A DNA stretch of 64,000 nt from an uncultured Eubacteriales bacterium (lineage in GTDB: Bacteria; Bacillota; Clostridia; Oscillospirales; Acutalibacteraceae), in NCBI GenBank assembly GCA_905198155.1, contig CAJKBQ010000012.1, positions 13,965 to 77,964 on the forward strand. Direction: 5' to 3'. The notes beneath the pieces were generated by a model, which saw only the letters and a list, made by a program, of their open reading frames with translations, had not been told where the DNA came from and did not search any database. Positions 33,401 to 41,621 of this stretch are shown piece after piece. The position numbers and the translations under genes were made by a program. How positions within the stretch are numbered: the stretch's first letter is position 1; each line of letters opens with the position of its first letter.

Positions 33401-34552
33401 ATGAAATTGATGAAAAAATGGTACGCCGTGCTGCTGGCGCTGATTGTGATTGCGGCAGCGTGCCCGCGCGCCGCATATGCCGACGGCACCAGCGTGGTGA
33501 TCGCGGCCAGCAAAACGTCCGTCGCACCGGGCGGGACATTCACCGTGTCGGTCGGGTTCCAAAGCAGCCGGATGGCGATGGTGCAGATGGACATCGGCTA
33601 CGACAGCGGCGTGCTGACGCTGTCCAAAACGGAATCGGTCGCGGCCACCAAAGTCGGCAGCGGCAACCCGTTCACCGTGCTGTACGACAGTTCCACCGGC
33701 AGCAAAGCGGAAACACTGGTGAAGCTGACCTTCACCGTGAATGCCGGTGCGGCTGCCGGGACGAAAGCCTCGGTGCGCGTGACCAACGGCATCGACGACG
33801 AAGGCACGCCGATGAATAACGCCTCCGTCTCCATCACCGTCGCGGCGCCCGCGCCGCCCCCGGCTTCGTCCAAAACGCCGACCGTTCCGCCCAAGCCGTC
33901 CACGCCGACGTTGTCCAATAATGCGAAGCTGAAATCGCTGTCGATTGACGGCGTGACCATGAGCTTTTCACCGACGACGCACGAATACGGCAATTTCACC
34001 GTGCCGGCGGACACGGAGTCGCTGACCGTCCACGCGGAAGCAGCCGAAAAAGACGCCAAAGTCGCCATCACCGGGCACACCAGTCTGAGAACCGGTCAGA
34101 ACTGGATCGTGGTCAAAGTCACCGCTCCGGACGGCAAATCCATCAAGAAGTACAACATCGGCATCGTCCGTGCGGCCGCTGCGGCCAGCACCGCACCGTC
34201 CAAAGCGCCGGTCTCGCAGGCTCCGGCACCGTCTCAGGCTCCAACACCATCGGCCCCGGAATCGGACACAGTCGCATCGGTTCCGTCATCGTCGGCTGAA
34301 TCCGACCTGTCATCGACTGCCCCGGATGTTTCTTCCAAGCCGGATTCGTCCGCCCCGGATTCGTCCGACGACCCGTCCAGCGAAGCGACGTCCTCCGCCG
34401 AGCCGGAGCGCCCGAACGCGTTCTTGGCGTGGCTGCGCGCCGATCATTCGCGCTGGGCGATTCACGCCGCATACATCGGCGGCATGATCGTCTGCCTGTT
34501 GGCGGGCTGCGCGCTGGGCTACTTCATCCGCGGCCGCCGCGATTCAAAATAA
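33401..34552 (+). CDS. Membrane-anchored cohesin-domain protein
   Basis: 383 residues. Signal peptide 1-27, then a cohesin domain (about 30-150): VVIAASKTSVAPGGTFTVSV, the IGYDSGVLTL strand and VKLTFTVNAGAAAGTKASV. A proline linker leads to a cadherin-like beta-sandwich domain (about 170-255, LSNNAKLKSLSIDGVTMSFS). A long Ser/Pro/Ala/Asp wall-spanning region follows (about 260-345) and a C-terminal membrane helix with a positive tail (IGGMIVCLLAGCALGYFIRGRR) anchors it. Start MKLMKKW follows GAGGAG. Likely surface scaffold for the dockerin protein encoded just upstream (18-bp gap). Confidence 0.88.
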   Translation: MKLMKKWYAVLLALIVIAAACPRAAYADGTSVVIAASKTSVAPGGTFTVSVGFQSSRMAMVQMDIGYDSGVLTLSKTESVAATKVGSGNPFTVLYDSSTGSKAETLVKLTFTVNAGAAAGTKASVRVTNGIDDEGTPMNNASVSITVAAPAPPPASSKTPTVPPKPSTPTLSNNAKLKSLSIDGVTMSFSPTTHEYGNFTVPADTESLTVHAEAAEKDAKVAITGHTSLRTGQNWIVVKVTAPDGKSIKKYNIGIVRAAAAASTAPSKAPVSQAPAPSQAPTPSAPESDTVASVPSSSAESDLSSTAPDVSSKPDSSAPDSSDDPSSEATSSAEPERPNAFLAWLRADHSRWAIHAAYIGGMIVCLLAGCALGYFIRGRRDSK

Positions 34553-34572
34553 TCATCGAAAGGAAAAATCCC

Positions 34573-35496
34573 ATGGAATGGACCGAAATCACCCTCACCG
34601 TCCCGCGCGCCGAGCTGGAAACCGCCGAGGCCATCGCCCAAATGGCGGTACCGTACGGCATCTACATCGAAGATTACGCCGACCTGGAACGGGAAGCAAT
34701 GGAAATTGCACACATCGACCTGATCGACGAGGATCTGCTGAAAAAAGACCGGACGCACGCGGTGATTCATGTGTATATCAGCCCCGAATCGTCCCCGGCG
34801 GAGGCGCTGGCGTTTTTGCAGGAGCGCTGCACCGCCGCAAAGCTGCACGCGGAACTGCACCGCGCGCCGATTTTTGAGGAAGATTGGGCGAATGAGTGGA
34901 AAAAATACTTCAATCCGATCGAAATTGGCAAAAAACTCGCCATTTGCCCCACTTGGGAGACGTACGACAATCCCGACGGCCGCACCGTGATGAAAATTGA
35001 CCCCGGCATGGCGTTCGGCACCGGCGGTCACGCGACCACGCGTCTCTGCCTGGAAACGCTGGAACAGTACATCACCCCTCAAACCGAGCTGCTGGATCTC
35101 GGCTGCGGCAGCGGGATTCTGTCGATTGCCGCGCTGCTGCTGGGCGCGTCGCGCACCGTCGGGATCGATATCGACCCGCTGGCCGTGAAAACCGCCCGCG
35201 AAAACGGCGAACTCAACGGCTTCGCGCCGCCGCGCTATGTGATCGAGCAGGGCAACCTGGCCGACCGCGTCGCCGGGCAGTTTGATGTGGTGGTGGCGAA
35301 CATCGTCGCCGATGTAATCGCTTTTTTCTGCCCGCAGGTGCGCGCGTTCATGAAGCCCGGCGCGGTGTTCGTCACCTCCGGCATCATCGACACGCGCGAG
35401 CCGGACGTCCGTGCGGCGTTCGCCGCCAACGGCCTGCAAATTCAGGCGCGGCACGAAAGCGGCGGCTGGCTGAGCTTCGTTTGCACGGCAATTTGA
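34573..35496 (+). CDS. prmA: Ribosomal protein L11 methyltransferase
   Basis: 307-residue SAM-dependent enzyme that trimethylates L11. The N-terminal substrate domain (ITLTVPRAELETAEAIAQMA) is followed by the methyltransferase domain: MKIDPGMAFGTGGHATTRLCLE (around residue 140-160), SAM motif LLDLGCGSGILSIAALL (about 172-188), then VVVANIVADVI (the NPPF-like region). Full length. 20 bp after the cohesin gene; AAAGGAAA site. Confidence 0.96.
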   Translation: MEWTEITLTVPRAELETAEAIAQMAVPYGIYIEDYADLEREAMEIAHIDLIDEDLLKKDRTHAVIHVYISPESSPAEALAFLQERCTAAKLHAELHRAPIFEEDWANEWKKYFNPIEIGKKLAICPTWETYDNPDGRTVMKIDPGMAFGTGGHATTRLCLETLEQYITPQTELLDLGCGSGILSIAALLLGASRTVGIDIDPLAVKTARENGELNGFAPPRYVIEQGNLADRVAGQFDVVVANIVADVIAFFCPQVRAFMKPGAVFVTSGIIDTREPDVRAAFAANGLQIQARHESGGWLSFVCTAI

Positions 35497-35570
35497 GTTA
35501 TTCATATAAAGTTACCCCGAAGTTAAAAGATTCTTTACAGCAATTTCACAACTAATCGTTGGGAATGGGG

Positions 35571-35702
35571 TATAATAAAGTCGTACCAAACGGTTGGACC
35601 GCAACAACCCATGGTACAATAACCCCTCCTCAATATTATACCCCTCAAACAATGAAACGCACCGGAGCAGCCGCAATGCCCGGTGCGTTTCTCTTTTTTT
35701 GA
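35571..35702 (+). ncRNA. Candidate structured small RNA with C-rich anti-SD segment
   Basis: A TATAAT box at 35571-35576 (weak -35) is followed by nested inverted repeats GTACCA/TGGTAC (35583-35588, 35612-35617) and GGTTG/CAACC (35592-35596, 35605-35609), an open stretch ACCCCTCCTC complementary to ribosome binding sites, and an intrinsic terminator. No open frame with a ribosome site is present. This matches the build of Firmicutes C-rich regulatory RNAs. It could instead be just the trailer and terminator of prmA. Confidence 0.4.
35656..35700 (+). terminator. Terminator after prmA / candidate small RNA
   Basis: 10-bp stem AACGCACCGG/CCGGTGCGTT (35656-35665, 35680-35689), then a T-rich tail. 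Confidence 0.85.
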
Positions 35703-35736
35703 TTTTTGCGGGTGAAATTCGTCCGCCCAGCAGGCG

Positions 35737-36750
35737 TCACACCGCCCGTACACTCCCGCGCGCCGCCACCGCCACCGGCAGCACCACCGGCTCCTGCGGC
35801 TCCCCGCGCATCAGCGCGATCAACTGCTGCGCCGCGCACGATGCCATCGATGCACCGACGGTGCCGACGCTGTCCAGCAAAACCGGCAGCGGGAACTGCG
35901 CCAAAATATTGTCGAACCCCACCACGCTGACGTCGTCCGGCACGCGCAGCCCGCACCGGTTCAGCACGGTGACGGCTTCCAGCGCGACCATATCGCTGAA
36001 CGCGACCATCGCCGTGAAATCCGCGCCGCGCCGCAGCACGGCATCCATCTGCCCGGAGCAGCGCCCCATCGAGATCGGCACCGGGCAAATGCGCGCCGGA
36101 TCCACCGGAATCCCGGCGTCCGCCAGCGCGGATTCGTACCCCTGCCGCCGCTGTCGCGCGCTGGAAATCTCGTCCGGCCCGTCCAGCAGTAGGATGCGCC
36201 GGTGGCCGTGCACCAGCAAATGCTGCGTGGCCAGCCGCCCGCCCAGCACATCGTCCGGTACCGCACCCGGCAGCGATTCGCCGGGGAAGCACCGCCCCAC
36301 CAGCGCAAACGGCACGCCGCACTGCTTTAAGTAATGCAGATTGCGCGCGGCGCGCTGGGTGGGGCAGATGAGGATCCCGTCGGCCTTTTGCGCCACCGCA
36401 CTGCGAATCGCGTGCAGTTCCAGCTCCGGATCCTCCTCCGTGTTGTACAGCGTGGTGTTGTACCCGGCGGCGCGCATCGTGCGCTCGGCGTCGCACGCGA
36501 TCAGCGCAAAATGCGGGTTTGCAATGTCGCCCAAAATCAGCGCTACCGTCCGCGTGCAGCCGGTGCGCATCGATTCCGCCAGCGCGTTGCCCACATACCC
36601 CAGCTCCTCGGCCGCCCGGCGAATGCGCGCCCGTGCGGCCTCGGAGATATCCGGTTTGTTTTTCAGCGCGTGCGACACGGTGTTGATCGAATACCCGGTC
36701 TGCCCGGCGATGTCTTTGAGCGTGATCTGTGCCGGATTCCGCTTACCCAT
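35737..36750 (-). CDS. LacI-family transcriptional regulator
   Basis: 337 residues. N-terminal helix-turn-helix ITLKDIAGQTGYSINTVSHALKN (residues 9-31) and hinge, then the periplasmic-binding-protein-like effector domain (VALILGDIANPHFALIACDAER onward). Last gene of the operon that starts with the glycyl radical enzyme; its start overlaps the GH127 stop by 8 bp. It probably senses a sugar linked to that operon and controls the promoter near 41500. Confidence 0.93.
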   Translation of the reverse strand: MGKRNPAQITLKDIAGQTGYSINTVSHALKNKPDISEAARARIRRAAEELGYVGNALAESMRTGCTRTVALILGDIANPHFALIACDAERTMRAAGYNTTLYNTEEDPELELHAIRSAVAQKADGILICPTQRAARNLHYLKQCGVPFALVGRCFPGESLPGAVPDDVLGGRLATQHLLVHGHRRILLLDGPDEISSARQRRQGYESALADAGIPVDPARICPVPISMGRCSGQMDAVLRRGADFTAMVAFSDMVALEAVTVLNRCGLRVPDDVSVVGFDNILAQFPLPVLLDSVGTVGASMASCAAQQLIALMRGEPQEPVVLPVAVAARGSVRAV

Positions 36751-38455
36751 TGTCCTGCGGCCGCTCCACCACCGGGTATACCGTCAGCGGCTCGTCGGTG
36801 ATGTCCATATACGCGCGGAATTCCTGGTGATTGTTGCCGCGCAGCGTGAACCGGTTGGCCGTTTTGCGTGCCAGCCATTGCTCCGGATGCGCCGGATCCA
36901 TCGTCACCGTCACGCCGCCGCGCCCCATCGCCGCCAGCAGCAGCGGACCGTATTCAAACGCGTACCGGTCTTTGCCGGGAATCTCTTCGGCACCGGTATA
37001 GTGCGTGGCGCGGTAGGCAAACGGGAACGTAAAGTCCAGCACCGTCCCGGCCGCGACGTCTTTCAGTACCAGATACGTCCCCGGCTGCGCCGTGACGCCG
37101 CCGATCGTGACCGGCGCGCTGCACCAGCGCGGAATGCGAATGTGCAGCGTGACGGGCGCATCGCTTTCGGCGACGGTCAGCCGCACACGACCGTCATACG
37201 GCATCCCGGTTTCCGTTTGCAGTGTCGTTCCGCCGAGCCGCGCGGTGGAATCGGCGTACAGATGGACGTAAATGTCGGAACCGCGGTGCGTGTACAGCAG
37301 CTGCGGCACGATCGAGATCAGCCGCGACCCCGTCGCCGCGCAGCACGTCGCGATGTCCACCCAGCGCGTGTCCTTGCAGCCGTCGAGGAACCCCAGGTAA
37401 TGCAGCCCGCGATCCTCCACCTGCGCGGCGGTCAGCATATTGTATACTGAATTTTCGATCTCGTCGGCGTAATGCGCATTGTCCGGGTCCAGCAGCAGCA
37501 TCCGCTGGTTCAGCTGTACCCAAAACGCCGTGCTGCACAGCTCGTTGTAGTTGTGGCGGCGATCCAGGAAGTTGCATCCCGGGTAATGCGCGTCAAATTC
37601 GCACATCACGATCCCGCCGCCGACGTGCTGCCACTTTTCTTCGTACATTTTCAGCGCGCTGCGCACCGCGTCCATCAAAAATTCCTCGCCCGTGATGCGG
37701 TACATATCGAGGATGGCTTCCAGCGTCGTCAGCAGCGTGCTGTGCGGGTGATTGCCGGGGTGCTGATAAATGGCGCGCTGATCTTTTTCGATCAGCTGTT
37801 CCAGCCACCAGTCCTCGCGGTAATACGTCTGCGCCACTTCCAAATCCTCCGGCACGCCGACCGGCGAGCGGAACAGCTCCGTGTTCGCCAGAATCCCCTG
37901 GAATCCCAGGTTCAGGTCTTTGACATACGGCAGGCAATTGCACCGGTTGAACCAGTCGCCCATCCCGCGCGCCAGCTTGTACGCCTTATCGTTGCCCGCC
38001 GCACCGGCCGCCAGCAGGCCGAAAATCAGCCATGCGCGGACGTAGTTGGGGTATTCTTTTTCGTTGAAATGCTTTTTCGCAATCGGGATCAGGTAACCGT
38101 CTTCGTCGGCGCATTCCGCAATGCCGTCCACCACGGCGTTGAGCATCGCGCGCAGCTCCGCGTCCTCTTCCCACAGCAGCGCCGTCCCGGCGCTCATCAG
38201 GAATTCCCCGGCCGTTTGGCCGTACAGATTGTTCTCAAAATGGCCGCCGTCGTAGCCGTACGGCGCGCCGGGCGCGTCCTTGCCCGCATACACGCGGAAC
38301 CAGTACAGCATCCGATCCAGGTCGAATCGTTTCAGGAACGCGATGTTGTTTTTCCACAACGTTTGCAGCCGGCCGCCGGTCAGCGTCACGCCGCCGATGG
38401 CCGCGTCCACGCGGTTCGGGATCCGAAAATTGGTAGGTGCAGATACATATTCCAT
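36743..38455 (-). CDS. GH127-type glycoside hydrolase (DUF1680, beta-L-arabinofuranosidase-like)
   Basis: 570 residues, no signal peptide, so cytoplasmic. An (alpha/alpha)6 catalytic region (about 30-400) is followed by beta domains. The zinc-cysteine catalytic motif of GH127 is present: NYNELCSTAFW (Glu and Cys, about residue 310) and IATCCAATGSRL (paired Cys, about 378). The NLYGQTAGEFL and YRITGEEFLMDAV stretches also fit. Family enzymes release beta-L-arabinofuranose; exact substrate unproven. 78 bp after the activase gene. It probably supplies a sugar for the pathway of the glycyl radical enzyme or is regulated with it. Confidence 0.88.
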   Translation of the reverse strand: MEYVSAPTNFRIPNRVDAAIGGVTLTGGRLQTLWKNNIAFLKRFDLDRMLYWFRVYAGKDAPGAPYGYDGGHFENNLYGQTAGEFLMSAGTALLWEEDAELRAMLNAVVDGIAECADEDGYLIPIAKKHFNEKEYPNYVRAWLIFGLLAAGAAGNDKAYKLARGMGDWFNRCNCLPYVKDLNLGFQGILANTELFRSPVGVPEDLEVAQTYYREDWWLEQLIEKDQRAIYQHPGNHPHSTLLTTLEAILDMYRITGEEFLMDAVRSALKMYEEKWQHVGGGIVMCEFDAHYPGCNFLDRRHNYNELCSTAFWVQLNQRMLLLDPDNAHYADEIENSVYNMLTAAQVEDRGLHYLGFLDGCKDTRWVDIATCCAATGSRLISIVPQLLYTHRGSDIYVHLYADSTARLGGTTLQTETGMPYDGRVRLTVAESDAPVTLHIRIPRWCSAPVTIGGVTAQPGTYLVLKDVAAGTVLDFTFPFAYRATHYTGAEEIPGKDRYAFEYGPLLLAAMGRGGVTVTMDPAHPEQWLARKTANRFTLRGNNHQEFRAYMDITDEPLTVYPVVERPQDNG

Positions 38456-38533
38456 GGGTTTTTCCTCCGTTTCAATCGTAAAAGTTGAAAATTCGGCTTA
38501 TCAAATGGGCTTGCAAAAAAATGATGAGATGCT

Positions 38534-39376
38534 TCACGCCAACATCGCGTCGATCCCGCGGTCGGTGAAAATCCGCACCCAATCGGGGTTGACCGTCTGC
38601 TGCGGGAATTCCGTCGGTACTGCGCCGACCATCGCGTATTTCGCGCCCGCCATCGGGTTAAACGGCAGCAGCTCCACGCGAATCAATCCGGGCGTCCCGC
38701 GCACGAATTCCGCCGTCGCGGTCAGGTTTTCGACGGAATCGTTGACGCCGGGAATCAGCGGAATGCGCACGATCACCGGGTGGCCGCTGCGCCGAATACG
38801 GTCAAAGTTGCGCAGGATCGGCACGTTGCTTTGCCCGGTCCAATGGCGGTGCGCCGCGTCGTCCATCAGTTTGATGTCCATCAGCACCAGTTCGGTGCGC
38901 GCCGTCATCGCGTCAAATGCGTCTGCCGGCGCGAATCCGCACGTTTCCACGCAGCGGTGCACGCCGCGCAGTTCGTCGAGCAGCGCGGCCAAAAAGACCG
39001 GCTGCCCCAGCGGTTCGCCGCCGGAGACCGTCACGCCGCCTTCCGTGCCCCAAAATCCGCGTCCGCGCAGCAGTTGCCGCGCCAATTCGTCGCTGCGCAC
39101 GCGCCGCCCCGCGACGGATACCAGCCCCAGCGGGCAGCGGTGCAGACACCGCCCCCACGGCTGGCACTCCGGATGGCTGCACGGCTGGCGGCATCGGCCG
39201 CAGTGCGTGCAGCGGGCCTCGCGCACCATCAGCTGCGGCGCGAACGACAGCCCCTCCGGGTTGTGGCACCACTTGCACCGCAGCGGGCAGCCTTTGAAAA
39301 AGACCGTCGTGCGCGGGCCGGGGCCGTCGTGCACGGCCAGCTCCTTGACGTCGAAGATCACACCCTCCGCGCTCAC
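38534..39376 (-). CDS. Glycyl-radical enzyme activating protein (radical SAM)
   Basis: 280 residues. Activase that installs the glycyl radical on the enzyme encoded immediately upstream. The radical SAM motif is FKGCPLRCKWCHNPEG (CxxxCxxC, about residues 27-36), preceded by the activase signature VHDGPGPRTTVFFKG. A ferredoxin-like insert with many cysteines (CTHCGRCRQPC and CLHRCP, about 54-80) should bind further Fe-S clusters. SGGEP and the SAM-binding strands follow. The GTG start at 39376 overlaps the GRE stop (GTGA) and has AGGAG upstream; the longer frame lacks support. Confidence 0.92.
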   Translation of the reverse strand: MSAEGVIFDVKELAVHDGPGPRTTVFFKGCPLRCKWCHNPEGLSFAPQLMVREARCTHCGRCRQPCSHPECQPWGRCLHRCPLGLVSVAGRRVRSDELARQLLRGRGFWGTEGGVTVSGGEPLGQPVFLAALLDELRGVHRCVETCGFAPADAFDAMTARTELVLMDIKLMDDAAHRHWTGQSNVPILRNFDRIRRSGHPVIVRIPLIPGVNDSVENLTATAEFVRGTPGLIRVELLPFNPMAGAKYAMVGAVPTEFPQQTVNPDWVRIFTDRGIDAMLA

Positions 39377-41436
39377 AGTCCGTACTCCTGCCGCGCGATC
39401 ACATGATCCTGATACGCGCGATCCAGCTCCACAAAGTACGCGCTCCATCCCCAAATGCGCACCACCAGCCGCGGATATTTTTCGGGATGCACCTGCGCGT
39501 CGCGCATGGCCGCGGGATCCACGGCGTTCAGCTGGAACTGATGCCCGCCGCTGCGGATGAAATACTGCACCAGCTGCGCCACCTTGCGGATGCTTTCCGC
39601 GTCGCGGAACAGCGACCCGTCAAATTCCATCGTCAGCGGCCCGCCGTTGCACACGCGCGCCAGATGCGGCTTGGTGAACGACCGCACAATCGACACCGGG
39701 CCGCCCGTTTTGGCGTACAGCGACGGCGAATAGTTGGCGCCGAACGGTTCCCCGTGGCTGCGGCCGTCGGCCGTCGCAGGCGTTTCGGCCGCGTGCTGCA
39801 GGTAGAACATGGCGCTGCCCGTTCCGGCGCGGAACACGCCGCCGCGTTCGTTTTTGCGGCCTTCGAGCGCGTCGGCGAACGCATCCATCAGGAACACGGC
39901 CTCGCCGTCGGCGCGGTCGTCGTCGCTGCCCATTTTGGGCATTTCGTTGCGCAGCCGTGCCTGCAATTCGTCGTACCCGTCAAAATCTGCCTGCACCGCG
40001 CGCACCAATTCTGCCGCCGACACCAGCCGATCGACGAACACCGCCTGATGAATCGCCGCCATCGTGTCCGCCGCCGTGGAAATGCCCGACCCGTGGAACC
40101 CGAAGTTGTTGTATTTGCCGCCGAGCGACGTGTCGCGCGCGCGGCCGATGCACCCGTCCATCATCAGCGACACGAACGGCGCGGGGAAGATGTACAAATC
40201 GTGCAGATCGGCGGCCAGCCGGTCGCATTCGGCGACCATTTCCGTGCGCACGCACGCCCGGAACGCGTCAAAATCCGCGCATTCCGCCAAATGCGCCACC
40301 ATCGCGCGGTGCACCACCTTCGGCATCGACAGCCCGGCCGCGTTGTTGATGTCCATCCCGCAGCCGGGGATGATGAATTCCCAGCACGCCGCAACGGTGT
40401 AGTTGCGCGCATCTTCCGGCGCATACCCTTTGGCGATCAGCGCGGGGATGACCACATCGTCGTTGGAATACTGCGGGAACCCCAGCCCCGCCATCGTCAG
40501 CCGCGTGCCTTCTTCGTACCGTTCAATCGGCGTGTCCGCATTGACGCGCAGGTTGATTTTGGGGTCAATCAGCTTCAGCTCGCGGCTGGCCGTGAGGCAC
40601 ATCGACGACAGCCGGTTGAACGCGTCGCGCCCGTCGGCCGTGATCCCGCCGAGCATCAGGCTCTGGCCGTCGTCGCCCTGCTGCACGCCGGGGTACAGGT
40701 CGCTGTCCCAGTTGAAAGACAGGAAGAATTCTTCCAGCAGGTCGAGCGCATCGTCCTCGGTCAGCGCGCCGGACGCCAAATCGTGCGCCAGATACGGCCC
40801 CGCGTCCTGGTCGAACCGCCCGACCGTCATGTGGTATTCACCTTCCGCCCAGGCCATGTAGTGCAGAATGCGGAAAAATTGCAGATAATCGGCAAAGCTT
40901 TGCGCCGGCTGCCGCGGAATGCGGGTCAGCCGCTCCGCCGCCTCGGTGTTCCCGGCCGCCTGCGCCGCATCGCGGTACCGGTCGCAAAACGCGTACACCG
41001 CGTCAATTTCCAGCAGTACCGCGTCCAAAAACGCAAGCCCCTCCGCGTCGCCGTCGGATTCACACCGCGCGCGCCGCGCCGACGCTTTTTCGCGCACCGC
41101 GTCCAGCCCCACCGCGATCACCGACGCGTAGTTCGGGCAAATATTGGAAAGATACCCCAGCTCGTGCAGATGATGGCGCGCCCGCAGCGCCTCGGTTTCG
41201 GCGTCGGTAAAAATCCCCGGCACCCCCGTGACGGTGCGCCGCAGCAAAATCCGATCCGTCACGCCCGCAGGCGTCTGCGCTTCCAGCATCGCCCGCAGCC
41301 GGATCGCCATCCGCGTAACGGGCGCCAGCTCCGGCCGCTGCCACTCGGCGGCGCGTGCGGTGTCGAACGGGACGCGCGCATCGCGGTGCGCGTGGGTCAG
41401 GTACCGGTTCAGCAGTGCTTGCATCGATTTTGTCAT
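39373..41436 (-). CDS. Glycyl radical enzyme of uncharacterised type (PFL-like family)
   Basis: 687-residue anaerobic radical enzyme, somewhat shorter than the 750-850 of pyruvate formate-lyase and the dehydratases. The thiyl-radical Cys is Cys351 in VAACWEFIIPG (aligned with GC-E of dehydratases), and the glycyl radical lies at Gly663 in VRIWGWSAYFVEL, where most family members read VxGY. The Cys-Trp-Glu and Trp-Gly-Trp pair mark a distinct subgroup. Neighbours are its activase (coupled stop/start), a GH127 glycosidase and a LacI regulator, suggesting a sugar- or sugar-acid-derived substrate. AAGGAGG site before ATG. Confidence 0.85.
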   Translation of the reverse strand: MTKSMQALLNRYLTHAHRDARVPFDTARAAEWQRPELAPVTRMAIRLRAMLEAQTPAGVTDRILLRRTVTGVPGIFTDAETEALRARHHLHELGYLSNICPNYASVIAVGLDAVREKASARRARCESDGDAEGLAFLDAVLLEIDAVYAFCDRYRDAAQAAGNTEAAERLTRIPRQPAQSFADYLQFFRILHYMAWAEGEYHMTVGRFDQDAGPYLAHDLASGALTEDDALDLLEEFFLSFNWDSDLYPGVQQGDDGQSLMLGGITADGRDAFNRLSSMCLTASRELKLIDPKINLRVNADTPIERYEEGTRLTMAGLGFPQYSNDDVVIPALIAKGYAPEDARNYTVAACWEFIIPGCGMDINNAAGLSMPKVVHRAMVAHLAECADFDAFRACVRTEMVAECDRLAADLHDLYIFPAPFVSLMMDGCIGRARDTSLGGKYNNFGFHGSGISTAADTMAAIHQAVFVDRLVSAAELVRAVQADFDGYDELQARLRNEMPKMGSDDDRADGEAVFLMDAFADALEGRKNERGGVFRAGTGSAMFYLQHAAETPATADGRSHGEPFGANYSPSLYAKTGGPVSIVRSFTKPHLARVCNGGPLTMEFDGSLFRDAESIRKVAQLVQYFIRSGGHQFQLNAVDPAAMRDAQVHPEKYPRLVVRIWGWSAYFVELDRAYQDHVIARQEYGL

Positions 41437-41464
41437 GAAACATTTCCTCCTTCGCAGGTTTTGA

Positions 41465-41480
41465 ACATTAACCTTAATGT
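41465..41480. promoter_or_regulatory. Palindromic operator at the GRE promoter
   Basis: ACATTAA-CC-TTAATGT: 7-bp inverted arms around two bases, just downstream of the minus-strand -10 box, 29 bp before the GRE start. Best candidate site for the operon's own LacI regulator. Confidence 0.5.
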
Positions 41481-41486
41481 AATGCT

Positions 41487-41515
41487 AATATACCATAGAA
41501 TCGGATGAAATTCAA
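41487..41515 (-). promoter_or_regulatory. Promoter of the GRE-activase-GH127-lacI operon
   Basis: Minus strand: TTGAAT (41510-41515), 17-bp spacer, TATATT (41487-41492). Confidence 0.75.
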
Positions 41516-41563
41516 GCAAAATCGCAACATTATTTTCAACAATTCGTTCATGTATCCGAATGC

Positions 41564-41611
41564 ACAAAAAAACCGGGGATTTTCATGCAATCGCACGAAA
41601 AAACCCGGTTT
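41564..41611 (-). terminator. Terminator after alaX
   Basis: On the minus strand AACCGGG ... CCCGGTT arms (41602-41610 and 41571-41578) with a ~24-base loop and a run of seven T. Confidence 0.65.
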
Positions 41612-41621
41612 CATCCGAATT

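Noticed and set aside
32306..34552. Full cellulosome locus
   Set aside because: Only one cohesin and one dockerin are present and no cellulase, so this is not a cellulosome.
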